From the NCBI GenBank assembly GCA_964552465.1, contig CAZKGR010000001.1:1-64000 (forward strand): a stretch of 64,000 bases of DNA. The letters run 5' to 3'. This document shows, one piece after another, positions 34,229-42,950 of the stretch. A program made the position numbers and the translations under genes. The notes under the pieces were generated by a model. It searched no databases. It was not told where the DNA came from and was given only the letters and a program-made list of their open reading frames with translations. The stretch comes from BMS3BBIN04 sp964552465 (GTDB taxonomy: Bacteria > Electryoneota > Electryoneia > Electryoneales > Electryoneaceae). Within the stretch, counting starts at the first letter, position 1. Each line of letters starts with the position of its first letter.

Positions 34229-36019
34229 ATGAGAACTAAAAAGACCTGTGCTCTTCTCGCAGCCTCACTGATGTTTTTCTTGCTGGGGATCTCACCTGAA
34301 GCCAACGCAGAGTTTGTGCGCCATTTTATTTCCGAATCTTTTGGCCAGGCATTATTCCACGACACAGTCGATTTCGACAATGATGGAGATTTTGATGTTC
34401 TGGCTACGGGCCGAGCTCCTGGCCAGATTGTGTGGTTTGAAAATGTGGACATGATGTTCACTATGCATGTGATCGCTACTGCATCGAATCCATCACGTGT
34501 CGCAGTAGTAGACATTGATGAAGATGGCGATAATGATGTCTTTGTTTCCTTTGATATTTCGCAAGATTCCTATGAATGGTGGGAAAACAGCGGCGATAAC
34601 AGCTCATTTACTCACCATTATCTCGATACCTATGCATTTGATGCGCGCAGTTTGGACTTTGGCGACATCGATATGGACGGTGACATCGATGTTTTAGGTG
34701 CAGGTGGTGGAAATGTAACCGTTTACTGGAATGATGGCGAAGAGAATTTCTCAGAAGATGCCATTGCCTGGTATAATGGTGCGACGGCTGGCAAACTAGC
34801 TGATATGGACAACGATGAAGATTTAGACATCGTCTGCCCCGCTTTCAATGAAGATGAGATGGGATTGTGGTACAACGATGGCAATGGTAATTTCAGTTTC
34901 TTTTCTGTCGGTTACATTGATGACCCTCATTGGACAGATATTGTTGACCTTGATAATGATGGTGATCTGGATATCCTTTCCACAGACACCAATCACGGAT
35001 ATCTGTACTATTTCAAAAATAACGGGGGATCGTTCAATTCCCAAGTAATCACAACCAGTTTGAGTGGACCACGCGGCGTTGTTGGAGGTGACTTCGATAA
35101 TGATGAAGATATGGATATTGCTGTCTGCAACTACTATGGAGACAACGTGACTTTGCTGACAAATGATGGCAACGAAGTATTCTCATCATCCATCATTGAC
35201 GCAAACCTGAATGGTGCTTCAGACCTCGAGGCACTCGATTTCGATTTTGACAACGACCTGGACCTTACAAGCACCGCATTTCACGCAGATTATGTAGTCT
35301 GGTATGAAAACCCCATTGCTGAACCGGTGTCGTTGCAAGTCACACCGGAATCAGATCCCGTCATAATTCCGGGTAATGGAGGGAGTTTCACATATGATGT
35401 GGTGGTAGCGAACACATTGGATGGCCGTGTGAGCGGCAATATCTGGGCAGTTATGGTGGACCCGGAAGGTATCGAATCCATTGTTTCACCCGTATTCAGC
35501 TTAACTGTATTTGCAAACCAAGAACGTCAATTCAACAATATCATCCAAATCATCTCAGGTGATCTTCCAGCTGGCGAATATATTTATCGGATATGCGCTG
35601 GGTATTACCCGGAGGTGATGTTCTCCGATGAATTCGGATTGATAAAACAACTGATGACCAATACAAATGACGGTACTTACTACGATTGGGATATCATTGG
35701 ATTTGATAACGATGGCACTTTGACTGAGGATTCAAACCCCACTGAATTGCTCTCCGAGTTCACAGTGTCTTCTGCTTATCCGAATCCGTTCAACCCGAGT
35801 ACATCTATCAGCGTTACTCTTCCAGAAGCTTCGCAGCTTTCAATTGTTGTATATGACATCAGCGGCCGTCGAGTTGCTGAGTTGTGTGAGGGTACTGTTA
35901 GTGCTGGTTTGCATTCATTCGAGTGGCACGCTACGACCATGTCTTCAGGGGTCTACATGATTCGCGCAATTGTACCGGGAAAGATGGACCAAGTTCAAAA
36001 GCTCCTTCTGATACAATAG
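34229..36019 (+). CDS. Secreted FG-GAP/VCBS repeat protein with type IX sorting tail
   Basis: 596 residues. The signal peptide runs to about residue 27 (SLMFFLLGISPEANA). Seven calcium-binding-like repeats of the form DxDxDGDxD follow (DFDNDGDFDVL, DIDEDGDNDVF, DIDMDGDIDVL, DMDNDEDLDIV, DLDNDGDLDIL, DFDNDEDMDIA, DFDFDNDLDLT). Seven such repeats suit a seven-bladed propeller of the FG-GAP/VCBS kind. A beta-sandwich-like region of 150 residues (about 370-510) comes next. A type IX C-terminal domain ends it (AYPNPFNPSTSI, YDISGRRVAEL, SGVYMIRAI). It probably acts in adhesion, binding or matrix. No catalytic motif is seen. It is a paralogue of the next gene with the same order of domains. Confidence 0.88.
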   Translation: MRTKKTCALLAASLMFFLLGISPEANAEFVRHFISESFGQALFHDTVDFDNDGDFDVLATGRAPGQIVWFENVDMMFTMHVIATASNPSRVAVVDIDEDGDNDVFVSFDISQDSYEWWENSGDNSSFTHHYLDTYAFDARSLDFGDIDMDGDIDVLGAGGGNVTVYWNDGEENFSEDAIAWYNGATAGKLADMDNDEDLDIVCPAFNEDEMGLWYNDGNGNFSFFSVGYIDDPHWTDIVDLDNDGDLDILSTDTNHGYLYYFKNNGGSFNSQVITTSLSGPRGVVGGDFDNDEDMDIAVCNYYGDNVTLLTNDGNEVFSSSIIDANLNGASDLEALDFDFDNDLDLTSTAFHADYVVWYENPIAEPVSLQVTPESDPVIIPGNGGSFTYDVVVANTLDGRVSGNIWAVMVDPEGIESIVSPVFSLTVFANQERQFNNIIQIISGDLPAGEYIYRICAGYYPEVMFSDEFGLIKQLMTNTNDGTYYDWDIIGFDNDGTLTEDSNPTELLSEFTVSSAYPNPFNPSTSISVTLPEASQLSIVVYDISGRRVAELCEGTVSAGLHSFEWHATTMSSGVYMIRAIVPGKMDQVQKLLLIQ

Positions 36020-36052
36020 GCATTCGGCGTGAATTGATTGCGAGGAAGAACT

Positions 36053-36077
36053 GCGCAGTCCAATTGGGCTGCGCTTT
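36053..36077 (+). terminator. Probable terminator
   Basis: A 9-bp stem (GCGCAGTCC / GGGCTGCGC, one G-T pair) with a 4-base AATT loop is followed by only TTTG. It lies 34 bp after the stop at 36019. The short T-run makes it weaker than the others in the window. Confidence 0.5.
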
Positions 36078-36327
36078 GTTGCCAAAATATCTCCTCGACC
36101 GGCTGGAATATCGGGATGAGATGGAAATCCTCGATGAGTGAAAGTTCGTGCTCTGATACGGCCATACTGATACTCTACCCTTCTATCTTTAAATCTAATC
36201 ATAAAATCCAAAAAATCGGTAGATTTATTTCAAACTTGAGGATCTAAAATTGCCGCTGGCAAAAACGCGGAGTCGCGATGCGACATGAGAACCGTTGCCG
36301 TTTCAGGTACATGGTGGTTTCAGCAGA

Positions 36328-38142
36328 ATGGGCACTGAAATGCGCACTGTAGTTGCTCTGACAACTCTGCTTCTATTTTCCCAACTGGTGGTGCGTGCTC
36401 AGCCTCCATCCTGGGATGGTCAGGTGATCAACACTGATCTTGAAGGGCCGATCAATGTGGTCATCGAAGACATCGATGGCGATGGGGATATGGATGTCCT
36501 CGGTTCCGGGTGGTTCAGCGACACGATCATGTGGTCAGAGCAGACAGAAGATGGTTGGGAAAGCCATATTATCGCAGAATATGTGAATGGTAATCGGGGA
36601 ATATATCCTTGCGATCTGGATTTTGACGGTGACATGGATGTTGTTGGTACTTCATTCATTAGAGACGAGATTGCCTGGTGGGAGCAGACACCAGAAGGGT
36701 GGGATAAGCATGTTGTCGCCGATAACGTTGATGGTCCGGCAAATGTGCTAGCCATTGATATGGATAACGACAGCGACTTTGATATTGTGGCGACTGCATT
36801 TCATGCTAATGAGGTCGCTTGGTGGGAACAAACGGATCAGCAATGGGTCAAACACGTCATCGGAACAGACTTTAATGGCGCAAATGGTGTTGATGCTGCA
36901 GATTTTGACTCGGATGGTGATCTCGATATTCTGGCATGTGCGCAGGGAGACAACGATGTCTCGTGGTGGGAGAATACAGGGTCCAGTTGGGTCGAACACT
37001 TGATTGTGGACGATCTGTATTCCACTCGCTGTGTGGTGGCTGACGACTTGGATAATGATGGTGATGTTGACATCATCGCTACTGGCGTTACGTCTGACGC
37101 GATCCTCTATTGGGAGAACAGATCAGGTGAGTTTGTCAGATATCTTGTGACTAATAGGTTCAATGGTGCCCGTCAAGTCTCAATCGCGGATGTCGACAAT
37201 GATGGCGACAAGGACATTGTAGCCTCTGCTTTATGGGCATCAGAAGTCTCCTGGTTTGAGAATCGGGTAACTGATTCGTGGACGAAGCATTTGATTTCAG
37301 ATGGACTTCTCCTGGCGAAAGGTGTCGACACTGCAGACATTGATGGTGATGGGGATATCGATGTCGTAGCAGCGTCATATCATAATGATCGAATCATGCT
37401 GTCCCTGCAAGGCACAGAGCACAATCCAGACAAGGTAGTGGTACGCGTTGCCCCCACTACCTATCCTGCCATCATACAACCAGACAGTACTTTATACCTG
37501 AATATCGACATTGTTTTCCGCGGACTACACCTGCAGAATTACTTCATGTGGGCTGAAGTCATGACTCCGGATGGTGAAATACAATGGCCTGTCATCTACG
37601 ATCAACGTTTCATCCTTTACAACAAGTGGATACCTGTCAGAGATTTGCAACAACATATTCCGCATTACGCACAACCAGGTGAGTATGACTGGAAAATCTA
37701 TGTGGGAGAAAATACCAGTCATGCTATAAATATGTCCTCGTTCCGATTTACCGTGACTGATGAAGAAATAACTGGAGGTGGATTTTCTTATTCAGACTGG
37801 TCTGTGAGTGGTTTCGATCTAATGGGAACAGAAGACATTGACTTGGTCGAGCATCTGGATACATCAGTTCCTGAAGATTCGGATTTTGTTGGTAGTGCGT
37901 ACCCGAATCCGTTCAATGAACAGATAACAGTGCCGGTGCATCTGAATCAGCAACGAAACGTCCGGGTGATCATCACAAACACACTGGGACAGCAAGTCGC
38001 AGTTCTGCATTCCGGAACCATGAGCGTTGGTATGCATGAGTTGAGTTGGAATGCAAGCCACATGACTAGTGGATTGTATTTCGTTCAGGTTGATCTCGAT
38101 GGACAACAGATGTCGACACAAAAACTGCTGTTGGTGCGATGA
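36328..38142 (+). CDS. Secreted FG-GAP/VCBS repeat protein with type IX sorting tail
   Basis: About 604 residues. The hydrophobic signal segment is TVVALTTLLLFSQLVVRAQ. Seven repeats follow: DIDGDGDMDVL, DLDFDGDMDVV, DMDNDSDFDIV, DFDSDGDLDIL, DLDNDGDVDII, DVDNDGDKDIV and DIDGDGDIDVV. Each is followed by a W-(W/Y)-E-(Q/N) element, the blade pattern of a calcium-loaded propeller. Then come a beta-sandwich region and a type IX tail (AYPNPFNEQITV, TNTLGQQVAVL, SGLYFVQVD). The start is uncertain: 36328 (MGTEM) or 36340 (MRTVV) gives the best signal peptide, and no ribosome site separates them. Terminator at 38176. Confidence 0.86.
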   Translation: MGTEMRTVVALTTLLLFSQLVVRAQPPSWDGQVINTDLEGPINVVIEDIDGDGDMDVLGSGWFSDTIMWSEQTEDGWESHIIAEYVNGNRGIYPCDLDFDGDMDVVGTSFIRDEIAWWEQTPEGWDKHVVADNVDGPANVLAIDMDNDSDFDIVATAFHANEVAWWEQTDQQWVKHVIGTDFNGANGVDAADFDSDGDLDILACAQGDNDVSWWENTGSSWVEHLIVDDLYSTRCVVADDLDNDGDVDIIATGVTSDAILYWENRSGEFVRYLVTNRFNGARQVSIADVDNDGDKDIVASALWASEVSWFENRVTDSWTKHLISDGLLLAKGVDTADIDGDGDIDVVAASYHNDRIMLSLQGTEHNPDKVVVRVAPTTYPAIIQPDSTLYLNIDIVFRGLHLQNYFMWAEVMTPDGEIQWPVIYDQRFILYNKWIPVRDLQQHIPHYAQPGEYDWKIYVGENTSHAINMSSFRFTVTDEEITGGGFSYSDWSVSGFDLMGTEDIDLVEHLDTSVPEDSDFVGSAYPNPFNEQITVPVHLNQQRNVRVIITNTLGQQVAVLHSGTMSVGMHELSWNASHMTSGLYFVQVDLDGQQMSTQKLLLVR

Positions 38143-38175
38143 GGTTTATTGATAAGTTCAAGCCAAAATCAAACC

Positions 38176-38208
38176 GCTTCAGACGTAGAAATCTGAAGCA
38201 GTTTTTTT
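38176..38208 (+). terminator. Intrinsic terminator
   Basis: An 8-bp stem (GCTTCAGA / TCTGAAGC) with an 8-base loop is followed by AGTTTTTTT. It ends the FG-GAP transcription unit just before the oppositely oriented tRNA gene. Confidence 0.85.
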
Positions 38209-38209
38209 G

Positions 38210-38283
38210 TGGGCGATACTGGAGTCGAACCAGTGACATCTGCCGTGTAAGGACAGCGCTCTAACCAACTGAGCTAATCGCCC
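38210..38283 (-). tRNA. tRNA-Val (anticodon TAC)
   Basis: Read on the minus strand, the 7-bp acceptor stem is GGGCGAT / ATCGCCC with discriminator A. The D-arm is AGCTCAGTTGGTTAGAGC, the anticodon loop is CTTACAC with anticodon TAC at 38249-38247, and the T-loop contains GGTTCGACTCC. CCA is not encoded. All arms pair. It lies 19 bp downstream of the small membrane protein gene on the same strand. Confidence 0.95.
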
Positions 38284-38302
38284 GTGCGATACTTTGAGAC
38301 AG

Positions 38303-38587
38303 TCAAGATTGCTTTGGTTTATCTCGAACAATGATCGAAATCGGCAGCAACACGACATATCCAATAACCAGTAGAATCGGCCCGATTGTGAGGGACGATA
38401 CGCTATCGTATGGTCCGATTCCCAGGAATACATATCCGACAAGGATCACAGCAATCGCCGCGAGAAACCAGATCAGGTTCTTGCGTGTGAACGGCCAATT
38501 GAATCGCTCGCCTGCAGATTTGGCTGCCTGCGTTTTTCCAGCCGTTGATTTCTCTTTGACTGTAGCTGCTTGTTCTGACTTTGCCAT
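38303..38587 (-). CDS. Small two-helix membrane protein (DUF3098-like)
   Basis: 94 residues: a basic/alanine-rich cytoplasmic start (about 1-35), then two membrane helices (NLIWFLAAIAVILVGYVFLG and LTIGPILLVIGYVVLLPISI) with a short loop, and a basic end. This matches the small DUF3098 family common in FCB bacteria, whose function is unknown. The ATG at 38587 (MAKSEQ) is preferred over 38635. The tRNA-Val gene follows on the same strand and may be co-transcribed. Confidence 0.7.
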   Translation of the reverse strand: MAKSEQAATVKEKSTAGKTQAAKSAGERFNWPFTRKNLIWFLAAIAVILVGYVFLGIGPYDSVSSLTIGPILLVIGYVVLLPISIIVRDKPKQS

Positions 38588-38736
38588 GTTGCATTTCCGC
38601 CGTTTCTGAACAGCCGGTAACGTACACTCAAGCACGTCTCCACGTCAACGTGTGTTCCCGCTTGTTCCTCGTAGGTCTCGCTCGTAGTTTCTGCATCATT
38701 CAATCCTCGCATTAATCTACCTGGGATATCGCTTAT

Positions 38737-40980
38737 ATGCAGCGTTCACGTGTTCTGCTCCGGATACTGTTCACCGTTGTTGTCTGGCTCATCTGCGCAC
38801 CTCACATCTCGGCGATCCCGCCAGCGGAAACAGATTCCGCGATGGCATACCTCCTGGAGTTGTCAGATCCTGACCTTTTCCAGGGGCGAAAGTCCGGTTC
38901 ACCGGGCGGTACAAAATCCATGGAATGGATAGCAGGTAAGTTTGATCAATGGGGCTTGCAGCCGTTCATCGGCGATAATCTGCTGCACCGCTTTGACATG
39001 CTCGCTACTGTTGAGAAAAAAGCACGGCTAACGTTACATGAAACAGAACGCTATGGCGATGTTGATTTTCTGCTCAGCACTGATTTTGCCTTGACTGTCA
39101 ACAGCGGATCCGGTAAGGTGACTGCCGATGTTGTACTCGTCGGACACGGCATCTCCAAACCTGACAAGGGCTGGGACGATTACGGCGATGTCGATCTGGA
39201 TGGTAAAATCATTGCCATCATCCGCGGTAAACCATCCAACGGTGAAGACTGGGACCATGAGTACACGCGAACCTATCTGCTGAATGAAGCCAAGGAGCAC
39301 AACGTTGCCGGTGTGTTGTTCTACATGGGCGAAAATGTGATCGGCGGAGCCTCAATCATGGAGGAAGCTTACGACAAGGATTTGCCGACCGCGGTAATCG
39401 GCAAAAACGTGATGAACCACCTCCTGTACGGCACCGGTTTTACGTTCGACATCTACCAGCGTGTGCTTAAGAAAGGACCGCGTATCCTTGAACTTGGCAA
39501 ACGCGTTACCCTCGAAGCGAAAGTAGAGCGCATTGACGATGGATTCGGGTATAATGTCGCTGGAATGATACGGGGCACCGATCCGCTTCTGCGGGATGAG
39601 GTCGTTTTATTCGGTGGACATGGCGACCATGTTGGCGAGAACTCACTCGGGCATGTCTACGTCGGCGCGGATGATAATGGATCAGGAACCTGCGTGGTAA
39701 TGGAGCTGGCGCGTGTTTTCGCGGCTAATCCGCAACCGCGCACGATGGTGTTCATGGCTTTCGGCGCTGAAGAGCAGGGGCTGCTAGGCAGTAAAGCTCT
39801 GGCTGATGAACTACCGGACGATTATGACTACATCACCATGGTCAATCTCGACATGGGCGGACGTGGCGAAGGCATCACCGGCATCGGCGGCGGCAACGCT
39901 GTCCCGGATGTGTGGTACAGCTTCTACTCTTCCCTGTCCGACAGCATGCGTGGTCAGATTCAGGCGCGACGGGCATGGGGCGGCTTCAGCTCTGATCATG
40001 CATACTTCCGCGAAGCCGGCATCCCGGCATTTACGACGTGGAGCAAAGGCTCGCACGACCATTACCACAGCACCGAAGACACGTACGAGACCATTGATAC
40101 CCGCGCGATTGGCGGGTGCCTGAGTGCAATTGGACAATGGCTGGAAGCATTAGCGTCACATCCCGAACCGCTGGCGTATGAGTACCAGGCTGAACGAGTC
40201 ATCTGGCACCGTGGCTATGGATTTCGCTGGACAGAGTTGAGCGAAAATGTAGAAGCGGATTTAGCCCATGCGTCGATTGCCCTGCGTGACGGTTACGGTG
40301 CCACGGTTCTGACCACCTACGGTCCGAACAACGACATCGAAGCTACGCTTTTCGAGGAAACGTTGGATTGGTACCGGGACGCGCTTGCGCAGGAAGCTAA
40401 TGTCAGCCTCGGCAAGGATTTCGGCAGCGTGCGAGGGGACGCGTACAACCTGCGCGGTACTGTATATCTCGCGGTTGAAGGCGACAATTTCACCAGCGCT
40501 GACAGCACCCGCATGGACTACTGGGACGCGCTTGGACTGCACTGGATTGTCCTGTCAAAGCCAACCAGTTGGCTCAGCGGGTCGCAGCTGCGTTTCGACA
40601 AGGAAGGGATTGTCGCGGCGTGGAAACGTCTGGACACGATTGTTCAGATGCCTCTTTCAGAGGTCGAAGGATTCCTGCCGATGGTTGATCATGTGGGCAA
40701 CAGTTTGTTCGTCGGGGATTGGGCGATATTTGCTGAATTATCCGACGAAACTATCACAGCTCTAGACGAATCCGGCGTGCACATGCTGTTGACTGTTCCC
40801 CATGAAGACCTGTCTGCTGCGGCTGACGCTGTCGAACGCATGCACGATCTGCGAATCCATCTCCAACCGCCATCGACGGACTATACCGAAACTCTGAGCT
40901 GGATACGTCTCGCCATGGAACTCGACGTTGAGAAAGAAGATCTGCTCGAGTGGATCGGCGGCAACTATGGGAAGTGGTAA
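38737..40980 (+). CDS. Exported M28 family metallopeptidase with C-terminal dipeptidase-like domain
   Basis: 747 residues. The signal peptide (about 1-26, VVWLICAPHISAIPP) is followed by an M28 aminopeptidase-type domain with a PA insertion (VVLVGHGISKPDKGWDDYGD). Zinc ligands and catalytic residues are visible: GGHGDH, GADDNGSG, AEEQG, NLDMGG and HDHYHSTED. The C-terminal 230 residues have a TIM-barrel-like pattern (ALGLHWIVLSKPTSWLSG, KEGIVAAWKRLDTIVQM, LFVGDWA) reminiscent of a degenerate amidohydrolase or M19 dipeptidase; no full metal site is obvious there. It probably trims peptides outside the cytoplasm for nutrition. There is no close upstream partner, and the gene is divergent from the small membrane protein. 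Confidence 0.82.
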   Translation: MQRSRVLLRILFTVVVWLICAPHISAIPPAETDSAMAYLLELSDPDLFQGRKSGSPGGTKSMEWIAGKFDQWGLQPFIGDNLLHRFDMLATVEKKARLTLHETERYGDVDFLLSTDFALTVNSGSGKVTADVVLVGHGISKPDKGWDDYGDVDLDGKIIAIIRGKPSNGEDWDHEYTRTYLLNEAKEHNVAGVLFYMGENVIGGASIMEEAYDKDLPTAVIGKNVMNHLLYGTGFTFDIYQRVLKKGPRILELGKRVTLEAKVERIDDGFGYNVAGMIRGTDPLLRDEVVLFGGHGDHVGENSLGHVYVGADDNGSGTCVVMELARVFAANPQPRTMVFMAFGAEEQGLLGSKALADELPDDYDYITMVNLDMGGRGEGITGIGGGNAVPDVWYSFYSSLSDSMRGQIQARRAWGGFSSDHAYFREAGIPAFTTWSKGSHDHYHSTEDTYETIDTRAIGGCLSAIGQWLEALASHPEPLAYEYQAERVIWHRGYGFRWTELSENVEADLAHASIALRDGYGATVLTTYGPNNDIEATLFEETLDWYRDALAQEANVSLGKDFGSVRGDAYNLRGTVYLAVEGDNFTSADSTRMDYWDALGLHWIVLSKPTSWLSGSQLRFDKEGIVAAWKRLDTIVQMPLSEVEGFLPMVDHVGNSLFVGDWAIFAELSDETITALDESGVHMLLTVPHEDLSAAADAVERMHDLRIHLQPPSTDYTETLSWIRLAMELDVEKEDLLEWIGGNYGKW

Positions 40981-41015
40981 TTCTCAATCCAGAGTATTGC
41001 TTTTGAGTTGTATAG

Positions 41016-41050
41016 CAAAAAGGGGGACACTTTGTCCTCAAAGTGTCCCC
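41016..41050 (-). terminator. Strong terminator at the end of the folD operon
   Basis: A perfect 12-bp stem (GGGGACACTTTG / CAAAGTGTCCCC) with a 4-base loop. On the minus strand it is followed by CTTTTTGC. It ends the long leftward operon; the perfect stem could also stop the facing M28 gene. Confidence 0.85.
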
Positions 41051-41094
41051 AGAATCAACCAACTCAGTAAGTCCTGACGGCCTGGTACTTAGTA

Positions 41095-41982
41095 CTACCC
41101 TTCATATTGCAACTCTTCCGCCAGCAGTGTGTTCTTAAGCAACAGGGCAACTGTCATCGGCCCGACACCGCCGGGGACAGGTGTAATCGCGGATGTCTTA
41201 GGACGCACGGCCTCATAATCCACATCCCCGACCAGCCGATAGCCTGATTTACGTGACGCGTCTTCGATGCGGTTGATGCCGACATCAATCACCGCCGCGC
41301 CTTCCTTGACCATATCAGCAGTGACGAATTTCGCCTGCCCGATGGCTGCAATCAGGATATCAGCCTGACGGGTGATCTCTGCCATATTTTGAGTGCGGCT
41401 GTGGCAGACTGTGACGGTCGCGTTCGCGCCCTTCGCTTTGCGCATTAGCAGCAACGACATCGGCATACCGACCAGGTGACTGCGTCCAAGTACGACAGCT
41501 TGCTTACCCGAGGGATCAATTCCGTATCGGTCCAGCAGTTCCAACACTCCGAGCGGCGTGCAGGGGACGAAGCGAGGTTGGTTCAGCGCTAGGAGGCCGA
41601 CGTTCGTCGGATGGAAACCGTCAACGTCCTTCAGCGGATCAATGGCGCGCACGACTTCGTCCTCGTCCAATCCCTTCGGCAACGGTGATTGAACGAGCAG
41701 CCCGTTATAGCGGTCGTCTTCGTTGATCTCACGGACTTTGGCGAGCACGTCTTCCTGCGAAGAGTCGGCTGGCATGCGTTCGATCAGGGATGCCATCCCC
41801 GTCTGTTCGCACGCTTTTCGCTTCATGTTGACGTACACCTTCGACGCCGGATCATCACCGACGAGAACTAATGCCAGCCCCGGTTGCCTGCCCTGTTCGG
41901 CACGTTTTGCCACTTCAATCCTGATCTCTTCACGAATAGTGCCGGCAACAGCCTTGCCGTCAATGATGGTATCGCCGAACAT
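41095..41982 (-). CDS. folD: Bifunctional methylenetetrahydrofolate dehydrogenase/cyclohydrolase
   Basis: Converts 5,10-methylene-THF to 10-formyl-THF with NADP, supplying one-carbon units for purines and initiator tRNA. The 295 residues show YVNMK with the catalytic lysine, VQSPLPKGLDEDEV, DPLKDVDGFHPTN, the Rossmann turn VVLGRSHLVGMP and the C-terminal TPVPGGVGPMTVALLL. All are standard FolD signatures. AGGAG precedes the start at 41982. It is the last gene of the operon and 12 bp after the glycosyltransferase. The terminator is at 41050-41016. Confidence 0.95.
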   Translation of the reverse strand: MFGDTIIDGKAVAGTIREEIRIEVAKRAEQGRQPGLALVLVGDDPASKVYVNMKRKACEQTGMASLIERMPADSSQEDVLAKVREINEDDRYNGLLVQSPLPKGLDEDEVVRAIDPLKDVDGFHPTNVGLLALNQPRFVPCTPLGVLELLDRYGIDPSGKQAVVLGRSHLVGMPMSLLLMRKAKGANATVTVCHSRTQNMAEITRQADILIAAIGQAKFVTADMVKEGAAVIDVGINRIEDASRKSGYRLVGDVDYEAVRPKTSAITPVPGGVGPMTVALLLKNTLLAEELQYEG

Positions 41983-41994
41983 GGAAAACTCCTG

Positions 41995-42939
41995 TCACAA
42001 ATCGCGTTTATATGCGCGCGAATAAAGTTGGAATATCATGTAATCAAATACGCGTGCTGGCCATGGGAAGCAGCACCCGTATTCGATCACTTTGTCGTGT
42101 ACAAACTGGTAGACTGCATCGCTACATGTAAGCCGCAAGAATAAGGGTTGCAGCAGGCCGTACACAACCCCGAGGTTCGGGCTGAACTTGAGCTTGCTCA
42201 ACGATAGCTTCGCTTCCAGATCAGGGTGCTTGGCGAGCAGGCGTGGGACAGCGTATTCACCGAAATCACTGTAACGTTCTGCCTGTTGTGACCAATTCAC
42301 CCGATGTTCGTGATAGGCTTTAGCGCGTGGTTCGTAATGGAACACGGCCCCCTTCTTCTCCAGCCGGATCGCGAATTCGAGGTCTTCCCCACCCCACCCG
42401 GCAAAGTCTTCGTCGAAACAATCAACGTGGTCGAGGAAGAATCGTGGAAACGCACAATTCCCGCTGGTGAAATAACGCCCTGGGATACGTGTTCCGGGCA
42501 CATGTTTGTGCGCTCCGCGGGTGTGAACATACCGCTGGAAGGCATCTAATTCTATGGATGGATGCGGGTCATAGCGTCCAGCGATAACACCTTGCGTCTT
42601 CAGCACACCGCGCACCAGCATCTCGAGCCACACGGTGACCGGCTCCATATCGCTGTCGATGAACGCAACAATGTCGCCGGTCGCATGCCATAACGCGACA
42701 TTGCGTGCTTTCGCTCGGCCAACGTTTTCGGGCAAACGAACCGCCTGGATCTCAAACTTCGAGTCCGGCGTATCAAACCACTCTGGTGGTGATTCAGGGC
42801 TGGCATCATCGATGACTACCCAGCGAAAACTGTCAGTTGGATAGCTTTGCGCAGCGAGGGCTGCTTTCAAACGGTTGAGCTGGTCGTTGGACCCATGATG
42901 GATAGTTAGAACACTTACGAGGGGCGCGTTTTTCAACAT
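41995..42939 (-). CDS. Glycosyltransferase family 2 with galactosyltransferase-like C-terminus
   Basis: 314 residues. The N-terminal GT-A domain has VSVLTIHHGSNDQL, VVIDDASPES and the metal-binding AFIDSDMEP. The next part carries FAGWGGEDLEFAIRLEKKG, the W-G-G/E-D signature of the Glyco_transf_7C galactosyltransferase region. It should transfer a sugar from a nucleotide donor, in the cytoplasm or at the membrane. ATG 42939 with AGGAGGGG is used; GTG 42945 is too close to that site. It sits 11 bp from galT-like, which supports joint sugar metabolism. The acceptor is unknown. Confidence 0.85.
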   Translation of the reverse strand: MLKNAPLVSVLTIHHGSNDQLNRLKAALAAQSYPTDSFRWVVIDDASPESPPEWFDTPDSKFEIQAVRLPENVGRAKARNVALWHATGDIVAFIDSDMEPVTVWLEMLVRGVLKTQGVIAGRYDPHPSIELDAFQRYVHTRGAHKHVPGTRIPGRYFTSGNCAFPRFFLDHVDCFDEDFAGWGGEDLEFAIRLEKKGAVFHYEPRAKAYHEHRVNWSQQAERYSDFGEYAVPRLLAKHPDLEAKLSLSKLKFSPNLGVVYGLLQPLFLRLTCSDAVYQFVHDKVIEYGCCFPWPARVFDYMIFQLYSRAYKRDL

Positions 42940-42950
42940 GAGCACCCCTC

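Noticed and set aside
38210..38283. tRNA-Val as insertion site for the accessory island
   Set aside because: The island border is 22 kb away, no integrase is present and no partial copy of the tRNA end was seen.
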